NCBI GenBank assembly: GCA_012735495.1
Contig: JAAYHD010000026.1
Location: 1 to 64,000 of the forward strand
DNA length: 64,000 bases
DNA from: Clostridiales bacterium
Lineage (GTDB): Bacteria > Bacillota > Clostridia > Lachnospirales > Lachnospiraceae
Direction of reading: 5' to 3'
Part shown: piece by piece, positions 54,801 to 62,568 of the stretch
Numbering within the stretch: position 1 is the stretch's first letter
How the letters are laid out: each line of letters begins with the position of its first letter
Position numbers and translations under genes: made by a program
Notes under the pieces: generated by a model
What the model saw: the letters and a program-made list of their open reading frames with translations, nothing else
What the model was told of the DNA's origin: nothing
Databases searched by the model: none

Positions 54801-55028
54801 AGCAAGCTTCAAACCATGCGCAAGGATGCCGGCTTTGAGGTCACTGACCATATCCGTGTAACCGCGGAGGGCAATGACAGGATAAAGGCAATCCTGGAGC
54901 GCAATGCCGATGAGATCAAATCCGAGGTACTGGCCGACGAGCTTGAGTACGGCAGGACACAGGGTTATACGGCCCAATGGAACATTAACGGTGAAAATGT
55001 CACCTTCGGAGTGGAAAGACTCGTCTAA
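51816..55028 (+). CDS. ileS: Isoleucyl-tRNA synthetase
   Basis: 1071 residues, charges tRNA-Ile. The class I motifs are PPTANGTPHIGHVLTR and KMSKSKGNA; the editing domain lies between. An eukaryote/archaeal-like C-terminal half and PYCPRCGTPLSSHE suggest the IleRS2 type, found with low mupirocin sensitivity in other organisms. In the editing region residues 263-274 contain C, C, H, H, H and H (CSCHHDHDDEMH), an insert not seen in typical enzymes, perhaps a metal site. Start ATG 51816 with GAGGAGG upstream; ATG 51789 lies before it. Controlled by the T-box. Confidence 0.95.
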   Translation: MYNKVSTDLNFVEREKKILEFWNRNKIFEKSVEASKGKPSFTFYDGPPTANGTPHIGHVLTRVVKDIIPRYRTMKGYNVLRKAGWDTHGLPVELEVERELGINGKEQIEAYGLEPFINRCKESVWKYKGMWEEFSGIVGYWVDMENPYITYENYYIESIWWSLKQIWDKGLLYKGFKIVPYCPRCGTPLSSHEVAQGYKDVKEKSLIAKFRVKGKQDEYILAWTTTPWTLPSNVALCVNPDESYVKVRVQVDEKGNLVSSKGCSCHHDHDDEMHEEPKAVRTEKYILAEALVGSVIDGDYEIEERWLGKELEYTEYEPLFDYARVDKKAYYVTCDGYVTLTDGTGVVHTAPAFGEDDYRVGQNYGLPFVQLVDGKGEFKPEATDIAGLFCKDADEPIMKMLYEKGLLFKVLKYEHSYPFCWRCDTPLIYYARESWFIKMTAVKDKMIENNNTINWMPESIGQGRFGDWLNNLQDWGLSRDRYWGTPLPIWECEEGHRHCIGSIAELKAMSDNCPDDIELHRPYIDAVTIKCPECGKEMTRVKPVIDCWYDSGAMPFAQWHYPFENKEVFEERFPADFISEAVDQTRGWFYSLLAIATLIFGETSFKNCIVLGHVQDENGQKMSKSKGNAIEPMDALAQYGADAIRWYFSINSALWLPNRFHGGAVIEGQRKFMGTLWNTYAFYVLYANIDKFDPTKYRLEYDKLSVMDKWLLSRLNSLIKAVDGNLENYRITESARLMSDFVDELSNWYVRRSRERFWAKGMLQDKINAYMTLYTALVEFSKLAAPYIPFMTEDIYQNLVVNLDKNAPESIHLCSYPAYNEDYIDKELEENMNEVLEIVVLGRSCRNAANIKNRQPIGKMYVKANIALSEYYRDIIADELNVKEVIFTDDVRAFTSYSFKPQLKTLGPKFGKQIGAVRQILAEVNGNEAMDEINATGKLGITLDGTTVYIDKEDLLIEAMQTEGYISDSDHGITVILDTHLTDELIEEGFVREIISKLQTMRKDAGFEVTDHIRVTAEGNDRIKAILERNADEIKSEVLADELEYGRTQGYTAQWNINGENVTFGVERLV

Positions 55029-55115
55029 CTTTCATTTACTTTTCATAAACTCTAATATATAATAAAGATACAGTAAATCCTGTTCTGATTGGATTTTTGA
55101 AAGGCGGGTGATTCC

Positions 55116-55433
55116 ATGAAGCTTATCTATGCGATCGTACGCAGCATTGACAGCGGAGATGTGATATCTGCGCTGAACAAGGAAGGATACTACGTTACGA
55201 AGATTGCTTCAACAGGCGGGTTTTTGCGGGAAGGCAATACGACACTGATGATAGGAACCGACGAAGACAAGGTGGATGATGTCATAAACATCATAAAGAG
55301 GGTCTGCGGCCCGAGAAAGCAGATAATAGCCAATCCGGTCGGAACGGGAGAGTATACGTCCATGAACATGGTGGTCAATGTCGGAGGGGCAACCATATTT
55401 GTAATGGATGTAGACCGGTTCGAAAAGATTTAA
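55116..55433 (+). CDS. darA: PII-like c-di-AMP receptor DarA
   Basis: 105 residues of the DarA/PstA family (formerly DUF970, YaaQ). It is a PII-like trimer that binds cyclic di-AMP, but its output is not known. Motifs: MKLIYAIVRSIDSGDVISALNKEGYYVTKIASTGGFLREGNTTLMIG and the C-terminal YTSMNMVVNVGGATIFVMDVDRF. Its length is typical. The ribosome site is GGCGGGTG, and it has a terminator of its own at 55456-55493. Confidence 0.92.
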   Translation: MKLIYAIVRSIDSGDVISALNKEGYYVTKIASTGGFLREGNTTLMIGTDEDKVDDVINIIKRVCGPRKQIIANPVGTGEYTSMNMVVNVGGATIFVMDVDRFEKI

Positions 55434-55455
55434 GTCTTGCAAGTTTTGTATTTAT

Positions 55456-55493
55456 GGAGAGCAAAGTTGAGGGACTTGGCTCTCCCTTTTTTT
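55456..55493 (+). terminator. Terminator of darA
   Basis: GGAGAGC (55456-55462) pairs with GCTCTCC (55479-55485), with a further AGT/ACT pair inside, and is followed by seven T. Confidence 0.9.
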
Positions 55494-55567
55494 GAAATTT
55501 ACTTTATTTTTCAGTCGAAATATGTTATAAATGAATGAGTCCAATGTGAAAGGAAAGGTATGAGTTA

Positions 55568-56707
55568 ATGAAAAAATTTCTGGTTCTGTTAATCTTATGC
55601 TTGGGTATGGCCGGCATTTTCGCGGGCTGTTCCGGCAAAAACGGTGATTCAAATGACAACAATGAGACAACTCCGACACCTGAAGCAACGAATGATGAGG
55701 ATACGGATGATACGGAAGGCGTCTTTGTACCGGTTGAAAACCCGGTTGTTAAGGAAGACTACGATATCAATGACTATATAAAGCTGGGCAAATACAAGGG
55801 AATTGAGGTTGAGGTCAAAAAAAGGGAAGTAACGGATGAGGATATCGACATTGCCATCCAGATGGACCTTTATGACTACGGCGCAGCGCCTGTTGAAGTA
55901 ACCGACAGGGCGGTTAAGCTTGGAGATACCGTTGTAATGGACTTCGTTGGTTACCATAATGGCGAAACCTTCACAGGGGGAAGCGCGGAGGATTACGAGA
56001 TTACGGTTGGCTCACGGGTGTTTGTTGACGGGTTCGAGGACCAGCTGGTAGGCGCAGAGCTTAACAAGGAATTTGAGGTTAACGTGACATTCCCCAAGAA
56101 TTACAGCAATACGGATCTTGCAGGAGAACCCGTAGTATTCAAAGTTATCATCAAAAACATCATGTATTTTGAGCTTACTGAGGAATTTGTAAAAGACACA
56201 TTGGGATTCGAATCCGAAGAAGCATACAGGGAGAGCCTGCGTTCGCAGCTTGAGGAAGAATATGCGGAGCTTGCGGCCAGCCAGAAGGAAAGCGACGTAT
56301 ATTACGCGGTCATAAACGGATCCGAGATAACACTGCCCGAGAATCTGCTGGAATACTACGCTTCGGAGTTTAAGACACTGTATACCAATCTGGCGGGAAG
56401 CTACGGTATGGATTTGGAGACACTGGTTAGCCTTTATGGTACCACTATGGAGGAATTCGAGCTTGGCTCCCGGACTTACGCCGAGAATATGGCAACGAGG
56501 GAACTGATCGTCAAGGCAATATGTGCGGCCGAAGGGCTGGAGCTGACCGAGGAAGAGTTTCAGCAGTATGCTTCGGAATATGCCGAGCAATTCGGCTATG
56601 AATCCAACGAGGAATTTTTGTCCAACACCGATGCGGAAGCGTTGAAAGAGGATATTTTATTCAACAAAATAATCGACTTCCTTGTTGCCGAAGCCATAGA
56701 AAAATAA
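55568..56707 (+). CDS. Lipoprotein trigger-factor-like peptidyl-prolyl isomerase
   Basis: 379 residues. Signal peptide with lipobox IFAGC (cysteine about 21) and an acidic Thr/Asp/Glu linker. Residues about 60-90 are like the end of a trigger-factor N-domain (LGKYKGIEVEVKKREVTDEDID), residues about 110-205 are an FKBP-type isomerase domain (GDTVVMDFVGYHNGETFTGG, VGSRVFVDGFEDQLVGA), and the rest is the trigger-factor C-terminal helical arm (FKTLYTNLAGSYGM). It lacks the ribosome-binding GFRxGKxP tail. So it is probably a surface folding factor for exported proteins, not the cytoplasmic trigger factor. Confidence 0.85.
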   Translation: MKKFLVLLILCLGMAGIFAGCSGKNGDSNDNNETTPTPEATNDEDTDDTEGVFVPVENPVVKEDYDINDYIKLGKYKGIEVEVKKREVTDEDIDIAIQMDLYDYGAAPVEVTDRAVKLGDTVVMDFVGYHNGETFTGGSAEDYEITVGSRVFVDGFEDQLVGAELNKEFEVNVTFPKNYSNTDLAGEPVVFKVIIKNIMYFELTEEFVKDTLGFESEEAYRESLRSQLEEEYAELAASQKESDVYYAVINGSEITLPENLLEYYASEFKTLYTNLAGSYGMDLETLVSLYGTTMEEFELGSRTYAENMATRELIVKAICAAEGLELTEEEFQQYASEYAEQFGYESNEEFLSNTDAEALKEDILFNKIIDFLVAEAIEK

Positions 56708-56744
56708 TTTGACCGATTACCTACCATAATCATTTTACTAGAAC

Positions 56745-56789
56745 TTGACTTGCAGTAAGAAAATGTTTATAATAATAACTACTATTATT
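56745..56789 (+). promoter_or_regulatory. Promoter and palindromic operator of the Fur/PerR gene
   Basis: TTGACT (56745-56750), 17 bases, TATAAT (56768-56773). AATAATA (56771-56777) and TATTATT (56783-56789) form a perfect inverted repeat around ACTAC, overlapping the -10 and the start point. It resembles the A/T-rich boxes of Fur and PerR, so autoregulation is likely. Confidence 0.7.
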
Positions 56790-56819
56790 GTATTTATTAT
56801 TTAAATGGAGTTGATGATT

Positions 56820-57197
56820 ATGGCAATAAAGTACAGTCGGCAAAGAGAAGCCATAAAAGAATATCTGATGCATACAAAAGATCACCCGACAGCGGATACC
56901 ATATACATGAATATCAGGGAAGAATACCCGAACATCAGCCTGGGAACCGTGTACAGGAACCTTAACCTCCTGGTGGATACCGGTGAGATTATCAGGATTA
57001 GCGGCATGGACGGAAGCGACAGGTACGACGGCAATATTGAACGGCATTATCATTTCCTGTGCAGGAAATGCCACAGGGTACTGGACCTGGACATGGATTC
57101 CATCGAACAGATAAATGAGATTGCAAACAGGAACTTCCCGGGCAAAGTGGAAGGGCATGTGGTTCACTTTTATGGCGTTTGCGATGAATGCATGTAA
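56820..57197 (+). CDS. Fur-family regulator, probably PerR-like
   Basis: 125 residues, ferric-uptake-regulator family. The DNA-binding helices include [36 protein letters not shown]. The structural zinc site has CRKC and CDEC. The metal-sensing ligands are in SDRYDGNIERHYHFLC. PerR and Fur are hard to separate; the short C-terminus ending CDECM and the upstream ATA-rich box are compatible with peroxide-sensing PerR. ATG 56820 is picked because GGAG stands at 56807; two earlier ATGs (56805, 56814) would add up to five residues. Confidence 0.85.
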   Translation: MAIKYSRQREAIKEYLMHTKDHPTADTIYMNIREEYPNISLGTVYRNLNLLVDTGEIIRISGMDGSDRYDGNIERHYHFLCRKCHRVLDLDMDSIEQINEIANRNFPGKVEGHVVHFYGVCDECM

Positions 57198-57226
57198 CGA
57201 ATGGCATATAAGAAGTATACAAAAAA

Positions 57227-57266
57227 ACAGATACCTTGATTCCGTGAATTCAAGGTATCTGTTTTT
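57227..57266. terminator. Terminator between the Fur gene and the broken gene
   Basis: ACAGATACCTTGAAT-type arm (57227-57240) pairs with ATTCAAGGTATCTGT (57248-57262) and is followed by TTTTT on the plus strand, with A7 before it for the minus strand. Works in both directions. Confidence 0.85.
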
Positions 57267-57303
57267 TAGGTGTTTATGGTAAGAATTCTGATACTGGCTG
57301 AAT

Positions 57304-57684
57304 TTACTTGGTCCTGGTCACATGCACGCAATATACATATATATTCTGTATTTTCTTTGCCTCAATATCGCCTACGCGGATAATCGGCTGGGTCTCGGAC
57401 GGGGTGGTGTATACCTTGAAAATAATTCCGTCCTGGTTAACGTGCATGTTTCGGATTTGCTTGTACTCGTAGTCCTTTTTTGGTATGCCTATATAGTTGA
57501 AAATTATGTCGTATGTATCCGGGTGCGAGAAGCATAATATGATTTCATCCTTATCATACATGCCTATGATTTCTCTGGCTTATTCGAAAGTCATATTGGT
57601 ACACCTGAATTCACCTTCGTTGAAGAGAGTGTTCATATTGCTGTTGTCAAGCAGCAATAATGGATGTCTTGTTGCTTTTGCCAT
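57304..57684 (-). pseudogene. Small gene of unknown function interrupted by an in-frame stop
   Basis: The minus strand opens at ATG 57684 with the site AGAAGGAGC and reads MAKATRHPLLLLDNSNM..., then meets TAA at codon 35 (57582-57580). The same frame continues without a further stop to TAA at 57304-57306, in total 126 codons with stop 35. The 85 codons from the ATG at 57561 are thus the rest of the original frame. A CAA-to-TAA change (Gln to stop) fits best (TFEQAREIIGM). The pattern LLDNSN ... GEFRC ... AREI ... FSHPDTYDIIFNYIGI recalls the DUF1874 layout, weakly. Either a dead gene, a sequencing error, or a readthrough case. Confidence 0.75.
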
Positions 57685-57829
57685 GGTAATCCGCTCCTTC
57701 TCTCTTAACCGCTGATACGGTGTTTTTTCTTATACCCCAATCATATTACGGATATATAAAATATATCCATATATTAAGTATAAGGGAATACTATGGCAAA
57801 AGTCAATAATATGAGAAGGAGCATGGATA

Positions 57830-59578
57830 TTAATAAGGGTTGACGGCTCTCTTCACATAGCTTGTATGGAGAATCTCATGGGCCACATGACTTCCGGGAG
57901 CCTCAAGGAACTCCTCGTAAAGCTGCCTGACGGCAGGGTTTTCATGAGATTTTCTTATCTTCATGGCAGTGTCCTGGTCATAAAGCGCCTTGGCACGCAG
58001 AGCCCTGATGTCCACGCTGTTTCTGACGCTTGCCGGCTGCTGGGGCTGTCCGCCGCCGTTTACGCAGCCACCGGGGCATGCCATAATCTCAATAAAGTGA
58101 TAAGGTGAATTGCCTTCTTTAATCTCGTCCAGCAGCTTTCTTGCGTTGCCAAGACCGGAAGCTACCGCTACATTTATATCCATTCCCGCCACATTGTAGG
58201 TTGCGGTCTTGATTCCGGCTGTTCCTCTTACCTCGGAGAATACGGGATCAGGAAGCTCCTCGCCGGTCAAGGTTTCGACCGCGGTTCTGAGAGCGGCTTC
58301 CATAACACCGCCGGTTGCGCCGAATATAACTGCGGCACCGGTTGAACGGCCCAGGGGATCGTCGAATTCCTCGTCAGGAAGGGCCAGGAAGTTGATGCCT
58401 ACCCTTTCAATCATTCTGGCCAGTTCTCTTGTGGTTATGGCAATATCCACATCGGGTACGCCGGCTGCATTCTGATGATCGCGTGTAATCTCAAACTTCT
58501 TAGCCGTACAAGGCATTACGCTGACCATTACGATGTTCTTCGGGTCAAGGCCCATTTTCTTTGCATAATAGGTCTTGGTTACAGCGCCGAACATCTGCTG
58601 GGGCGACTTGCAGCTTGACAGGTTGTCAAGCAGGTCGGGATAATAATGCTCACAGAATTTAATCCATCCGGGTGAGCAGGAGGTTATAAGAGGAAGTGTT
58701 CCTCCGCTCTGCAGGCGGTCAATTAATTCGTGGGCCTCTTCCATGATGGTCAGGTCCGCGGCAAAATCGGTATCGAATACCTTGTCAAAGCCCAGGCGCC
58801 TTAATGCTGCCACCATCTTTCCCTGGACATTCGTGCCGATGGGAAGGCCGAAGGCTTCACCCAAAGCCGCACGGACAGCCGGGGCTGTCTGAACGATAAC
58901 ATATTTATCGGGATCATTTATGGCTGCAAATACCTCATTGGTATAGTCCTTTTCATAAAGCGCGCCGGTAGGGCATACGGCTATGCACTGGCCGCAGGAA
59001 ACACAGCTTGTTTCGCCAAGGTCCATGTCAAACGCACAGCCAATATTGGTTTTAAAGCCTCTTTCGTTTGCGCCAATAACGCCAATGCCCTGTACATGGT
59101 CGCAGACCGCGGAGCAGCGGCGGCACAGGATGCACTTGTTGTTATCCCTTACCATATGAGGTGAAGAGTCGTCCGGCTCGTAGTGGTTGCGTTCACCTGC
59201 GTATATGGTTTCGTCATCTATTCCAAGGTCCTTGCACAGCTTCTGAAGCTCGCAGTGTCCGCTTCTTACGCAGGACAGGCACTTCCTGTCGTGGTCGGAC
59301 AGGATAAGCTCCAGGGTTTTCTTGCGGGATGCCAGTATCTTGGGCGAATCGGTCCTGATTTCCATGCCGTCCGAAACGGGATATACGCATGATGCCACGA
59401 GGGATCTGGCGCCCTTTACTTCTACAACACAGATCCGGCATGCGCCGATCTCATTGATTTCCTTAAGGAAGCACAGGGTCGGGATATCGATGTGTGCCAT
59501 TTTAGCTGCTTCCAGAATAGTGATTCCGGCAGGAACCTCAAGTGGTATGCCATTTATTTTAATATTAACCTTATCCAT
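57830..59578 (-). CDS. hydA: [FeFe]-hydrogenase catalytic subunit HydA
   Basis: 582 residues. A 2Fe-2S domain at the N-terminus (CFLKEINEIGACRICVVEV), a His-ligated cluster region (CLSCVRSGHCELQKLC), two 4Fe-4S clusters (CILCRRCSAVC and CVSCGQCIAVCPTGALY), then the H-cluster domain with SCSPGW, MPCTAKK and ACPGGCVNGGGQP. It reduces protons to H2 with electrons from NADH and ferredoxin. ATG 59578 follows GGGAGGTTAAT; ATG 59623 lies inside the hydB gene. Last gene of hydC-Fd-hydB-hydA. The gene is 14 bases after hydB. Codon use is like its neighbours. Confidence 0.95.
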   Translation of the reverse strand: MDKVNIKINGIPLEVPAGITILEAAKMAHIDIPTLCFLKEINEIGACRICVVEVKGARSLVASCVYPVSDGMEIRTDSPKILASRKKTLELILSDHDRKCLSCVRSGHCELQKLCKDLGIDDETIYAGERNHYEPDDSSPHMVRDNNKCILCRRCSAVCDHVQGIGVIGANERGFKTNIGCAFDMDLGETSCVSCGQCIAVCPTGALYEKDYTNEVFAAINDPDKYVIVQTAPAVRAALGEAFGLPIGTNVQGKMVAALRRLGFDKVFDTDFAADLTIMEEAHELIDRLQSGGTLPLITSCSPGWIKFCEHYYPDLLDNLSSCKSPQQMFGAVTKTYYAKKMGLDPKNIVMVSVMPCTAKKFEITRDHQNAAGVPDVDIAITTRELARMIERVGINFLALPDEEFDDPLGRSTGAAVIFGATGGVMEAALRTAVETLTGEELPDPVFSEVRGTAGIKTATYNVAGMDINVAVASGLGNARKLLDEIKEGNSPYHFIEIMACPGGCVNGGGQPQQPASVRNSVDIRALRAKALYDQDTAMKIRKSHENPAVRQLYEEFLEAPGSHVAHEILHTSYVKRAVNPY

Positions 59579-59592
59579 ATTAACCTCCCATT

Positions 59593-61380
59593 CTAGCGTA
59601 TCAGTATAGCGCCAAAGCGGCATTTTTCTTTACATACACCACACTTGACACACTTGTCTTGATCAATGACATGAGCTTCCTTAACCTTACCGGAGATGGC
59701 ATTGTTCGGGCAGCTCCTTGCACACAATGTACAGCCGCGGCATGCGTTCGGGTCGATTACGTAAGACAGAAGGGCCTTGCATACAGCAGCAGGACATTTC
59801 TTATCCTTAACATGGGCTATGTACTCATCCCTGAAGTAGCGGAGAGTAGAAAGCACCGGGTTGGGTGCGCTCTGGCCAAGGCCGCACAGGGCGTTTTCCT
59901 TGATGTAAACGCACAGCTCCTCCAGCTTGTCGAGATCTTCCATGGTTCCGTTGCCCTTGGTGATCTTGTCGAGAATCTCGTACAGACGCTTTGTTCCTAC
60001 ACGGCAAGGGGTGCATTTTCCGCAGGATTCGTCCACGGTGAACTCAAGGAAGAACTTGGCTATGTCAACCATGCAGTTGTCCTCGTCCATGACGATAAGT
60101 CCGCCGGATCCCATCATTGAGCCGATTCCTACAAGGTTGTCATAGTCAATCGGAATATCGTACTTGCTTGCAGGAATGCATCCGCCGGACGGACCGCCTG
60201 TCTGGGCCGCCTTGAATTTCTTGTTGTTCGGTATTCCCCCTCCGATATCTTCCACAACTTCGCGGAGGGTGGTACCCATAGGTATCTCTACAAGGCCGGT
60301 GTTCCTGATCTTGCCGCCCAGGGCAAATACCTTGGTACCCTTGGATTTCTCGGTACCCATGGAGCTGAACCATTCGGGTCCGTTAAGTATGATCTGAGGT
60401 ATATTGGCATAGGTTTCAACGTTATTAAGCAGGGTAGGCTTCTGGAACAAACCCTTTTGTGCGGGGAACGGAGGACGCGGACGGGGTTCGCCGCGGTTGC
60501 CCTCAATGGATGTCATAAGGGCGGTTTCCTCACCGCATACGAAGGCGCCTGCTCCAAGCCTGAGCTCTATATCAAAATTAAAACCGGTTCCGAAAATATC
60601 CTTTCCAAGCAGACCGTACTCCCTGGCCTGGGCTATTGCCTTGTTCAGGCGTTCAATTGCAAGGGGATATTCGGCACGGATATAAATGTATCCCTGGGAC
60701 GCGCCGATTGCGTATCCTGCAATTGTCATGGCTTCCAATACCACATGGGGATCGCCCTCAAGAACCGAACGGTCCATGAATGCGCCGGGGTCGCCCTCGT
60801 CGGCATTGCAGCATACGTATTTCTGGTCGGCATCATTGGCCCTGGCAAGCTTCCACTTGATTCCCGTAGGGAATCCGCCGCCGCCTCTGCCCCTGAGTCC
60901 GCTGTCTATAATAATCTGGATAACCTGTTCGGGTGTATACTGGGTAAGTACCCTTCCTAAAGCCTCATAACCTCCGGTTGCTATATATTCTTCTATGTTC
61001 TCCGGATTTATGATGCCGCAGTTGCGAAGGGCAATCCTGTACTGCTTCTTATAAAAATCGGTCTCGTTGATGGATTTGATGCCTTCGTCGGTTATCTCCG
61101 CGTTATGAACCAGCCTGGATACAACCTGACCGTTTACGAGATGCTCATTTACGATTTCGGGAATATCCTCAGGCCTTACCTTGGAATAGAAGGTGGGTCC
61201 CGGATACACAACGACGATCGGGCCGTAATCACATAATCCGTGACAGCCGGTCTCTACAACGGATACTTCATTTTTAATTCCGGCCTTTGCAATTTCCTTA
61301 TTCAAGACTTCCAGTATCTTTGGCGCTCCGGCGGAAGTACACCCGGATCCACCGCAGACTAATACATGTGAGCGATACAT
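59593..61380 (-). CDS. hydB: HydB, NuoF-like NADH-binding subunit of bifurcating hydrogenase
   Basis: 595 residues. A thioredoxin-like 2Fe-2S domain at the N-terminus (CGGSGCTSAGAP ... GCHGLCDYGP), the NuoF core with FMN and NADH binding (GRGGGGFPTGIKWKLAR, NADEGDPGAFMDR, GAGAFVCGEETALMTSIEG), a 4Fe-4S cluster (SCGKCTPCRVGTKR), and a C-terminal pair of 4Fe-4S sites (CRGCTLCARSCP, CVKCGVCKEKC). It oxidises or reduces NADH for the electron-bifurcating [FeFe]-hydrogenase complex. Starts 17 bases after the ferredoxin gene. Confidence 0.95.
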   Translation of the reverse strand: MYRSHVLVCGGSGCTSAGAPKILEVLNKEIAKAGIKNEVSVVETGCHGLCDYGPIVVVYPGPTFYSKVRPEDIPEIVNEHLVNGQVVSRLVHNAEITDEGIKSINETDFYKKQYRIALRNCGIINPENIEEYIATGGYEALGRVLTQYTPEQVIQIIIDSGLRGRGGGGFPTGIKWKLARANDADQKYVCCNADEGDPGAFMDRSVLEGDPHVVLEAMTIAGYAIGASQGYIYIRAEYPLAIERLNKAIAQAREYGLLGKDIFGTGFNFDIELRLGAGAFVCGEETALMTSIEGNRGEPRPRPPFPAQKGLFQKPTLLNNVETYANIPQIILNGPEWFSSMGTEKSKGTKVFALGGKIRNTGLVEIPMGTTLREVVEDIGGGIPNNKKFKAAQTGGPSGGCIPASKYDIPIDYDNLVGIGSMMGSGGLIVMDEDNCMVDIAKFFLEFTVDESCGKCTPCRVGTKRLYEILDKITKGNGTMEDLDKLEELCVYIKENALCGLGQSAPNPVLSTLRYFRDEYIAHVKDKKCPAAVCKALLSYVIDPNACRGCTLCARSCPNNAISGKVKEAHVIDQDKCVKCGVCKEKCRFGAILIR

Positions 61381-61397
61381 AATGTGACCTCCTTTGG

Positions 61398-61769
61398 TTA
61401 ACCGACCATCTCGGATATGGTGTATTTTCTGACTATATTACCGCGTACCAAATGCTGGTCCACGATCTCCAGCACTTTTTCCGGCGTCATTTTTATATAG
61501 GTTACCTTGTCCTTGCCGGGTTCAATGACTTCAACGATCGGCTCGTATTGGCACAGCCCGATGCATCCGGTCGGAACCACCGATACATTCGTCAGGCCTT
61601 TTTCATTTACCATATTGCTAAGGGCATCAAATACGGGCTTTGCGCCGCTGGCAAGACCGCAGGTTGCCATACCGACTACGACGCGGGTCTTGTTGAACCT
61701 ATCCTTGTCCAGACCTATCTCGGCCCGCATTCTTTCCCGAATTTCTCTCAATTCTTCAAGAGACTTCAT
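61398..61769 (-). CDS. Thioredoxin-like (2Fe-2S) ferredoxin of the hydrogenase operon
   Basis: 123 residues, with a [2Fe-2S] site in GMATCGLASGAKP and PTGCIGLCQYEP. The first 28 residues form a charged helix. It resembles the N-terminal domain of HydB and is a frequent partner in hydABC operons of Clostridia, but its exact role (electron relay or spare carrier) is not settled. Neighbour gaps are 17 bases before hydB and 52 after hydC. Confidence 0.85.
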   Translation of the reverse strand: MKSLEELREIRERMRAEIGLDKDRFNKTRVVVGMATCGLASGAKPVFDALSNMVNEKGLTNVSVVPTGCIGLCQYEPIVEVIEPGKDKVTYIKMTPEKVLEIVDQHLVRGNIVRKYTISEMVG

Positions 61770-61821
61770 TTGTCTTCCTCCTTGTAATCAAATATTCCGT
61801 ACTCATATCTATTTCAAGGGA

Positions 61822-62316
61822 TTATTCATATTTTGCCAGGATTTCCTCAACGTCGTCCGGTGTAATCTTCCCGTAGACATCACCGTTAATCATCATAACC
61901 GGTGCCAGTCCGCAGGCTCCGACACAGCGGCAGCAGTCCAATGAGAATTTTCCGTCCGGAGTGCACTCGCCGTCGGATATGTTCAGCAGCTCCTTAAGCT
62001 TAAGAAGAATGTCGCCAGAACCCTTGACATAGCATGCCGTACCTAGACATACCGAGATCTGATACTTTCCCTTGGGGTTTAACGCGAATTGGGAATAGAA
62101 GGTTGCAATACCATATATCTTTTCAAGCGGAACGTTCAGCTCATTAGATATTATGGATTGAACTTCAATAGGCAGATAACCGTAGATTTCCTGGGCTTTC
62201 TGCATTATGGGCATCAATGCGCCTTTCTGGTCCTTGAGTTCTGCAATTACAGCAAGCAGCTTCTCATGTTGTTCCTTGGTTCCCGCAAATGGAACCGTAC
62301 AGTGTTTCACACCCAT
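61822..62316 (-). CDS. hydC: HydC, NuoE-like 2Fe-2S subunit
   Basis: 164 residues from ATG 62316 (GGAGG seven bases upstream); the longer start at 62349 precedes that site. NuoE family: CLGTACYVKG and CRCVGACGLAP give the four cysteines of a [2Fe-2S] cluster; the N-terminal helical part is GALMPIMQKAQEIYGYLPIEVQSIIS. It passes electrons between the NADH-binding HydB and HydA. First gene of the operon, preceded by a leader with a stem-loop and a Rex-like site. Confidence 0.93.
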   Translation of the reverse strand: MGVKHCTVPFAGTKEQHEKLLAVIAELKDQKGALMPIMQKAQEIYGYLPIEVQSIISNELNVPLEKIYGIATFYSQFALNPKGKYQISVCLGTACYVKGSGDILLKLKELLNISDGECTPDGKFSLDCCRCVGACGLAPVMMINGDVYGKITPDDVEEILAKYE

Positions 62317-62374
62317 GACATAACCTCCATCGTTTAATTTATCGTGCATTTGGCTGTATATATTAAAGCAAGCA

Positions 62375-62428
62375 AATTACCATATTTTACTGTGACTTTT
62401 TTAACATTCACAATAAAATATGGTAATT
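62375..62428 (-). repeat. Perfect inverted repeat in the hyd leader
   Basis: AATTACCATATTTTA (62375-62389) and TAAAATATGGTAATT (62414-62428) are perfect 15-base inverses; an inner TGTGA/TCACA pair (62391-62395, 62408-62412) extends the stem. Lies 60-110 bases before the hydC start. There is no run of T after it in the operon's direction that would make it a clear terminator. Confidence 0.7.
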
Positions 62429-62568
62429 ACCGCAGACAGATCGTTGTAATTTGTGCTTTTTTCAATTATGTGTTTTGACCATGCATATAAGCGAAACGGG
62501 CTGAAAAATAGCATATTTCGCCTATTCTACGGTAATTTGCAGTATCCGGTTATGAACACTCATGGTAC

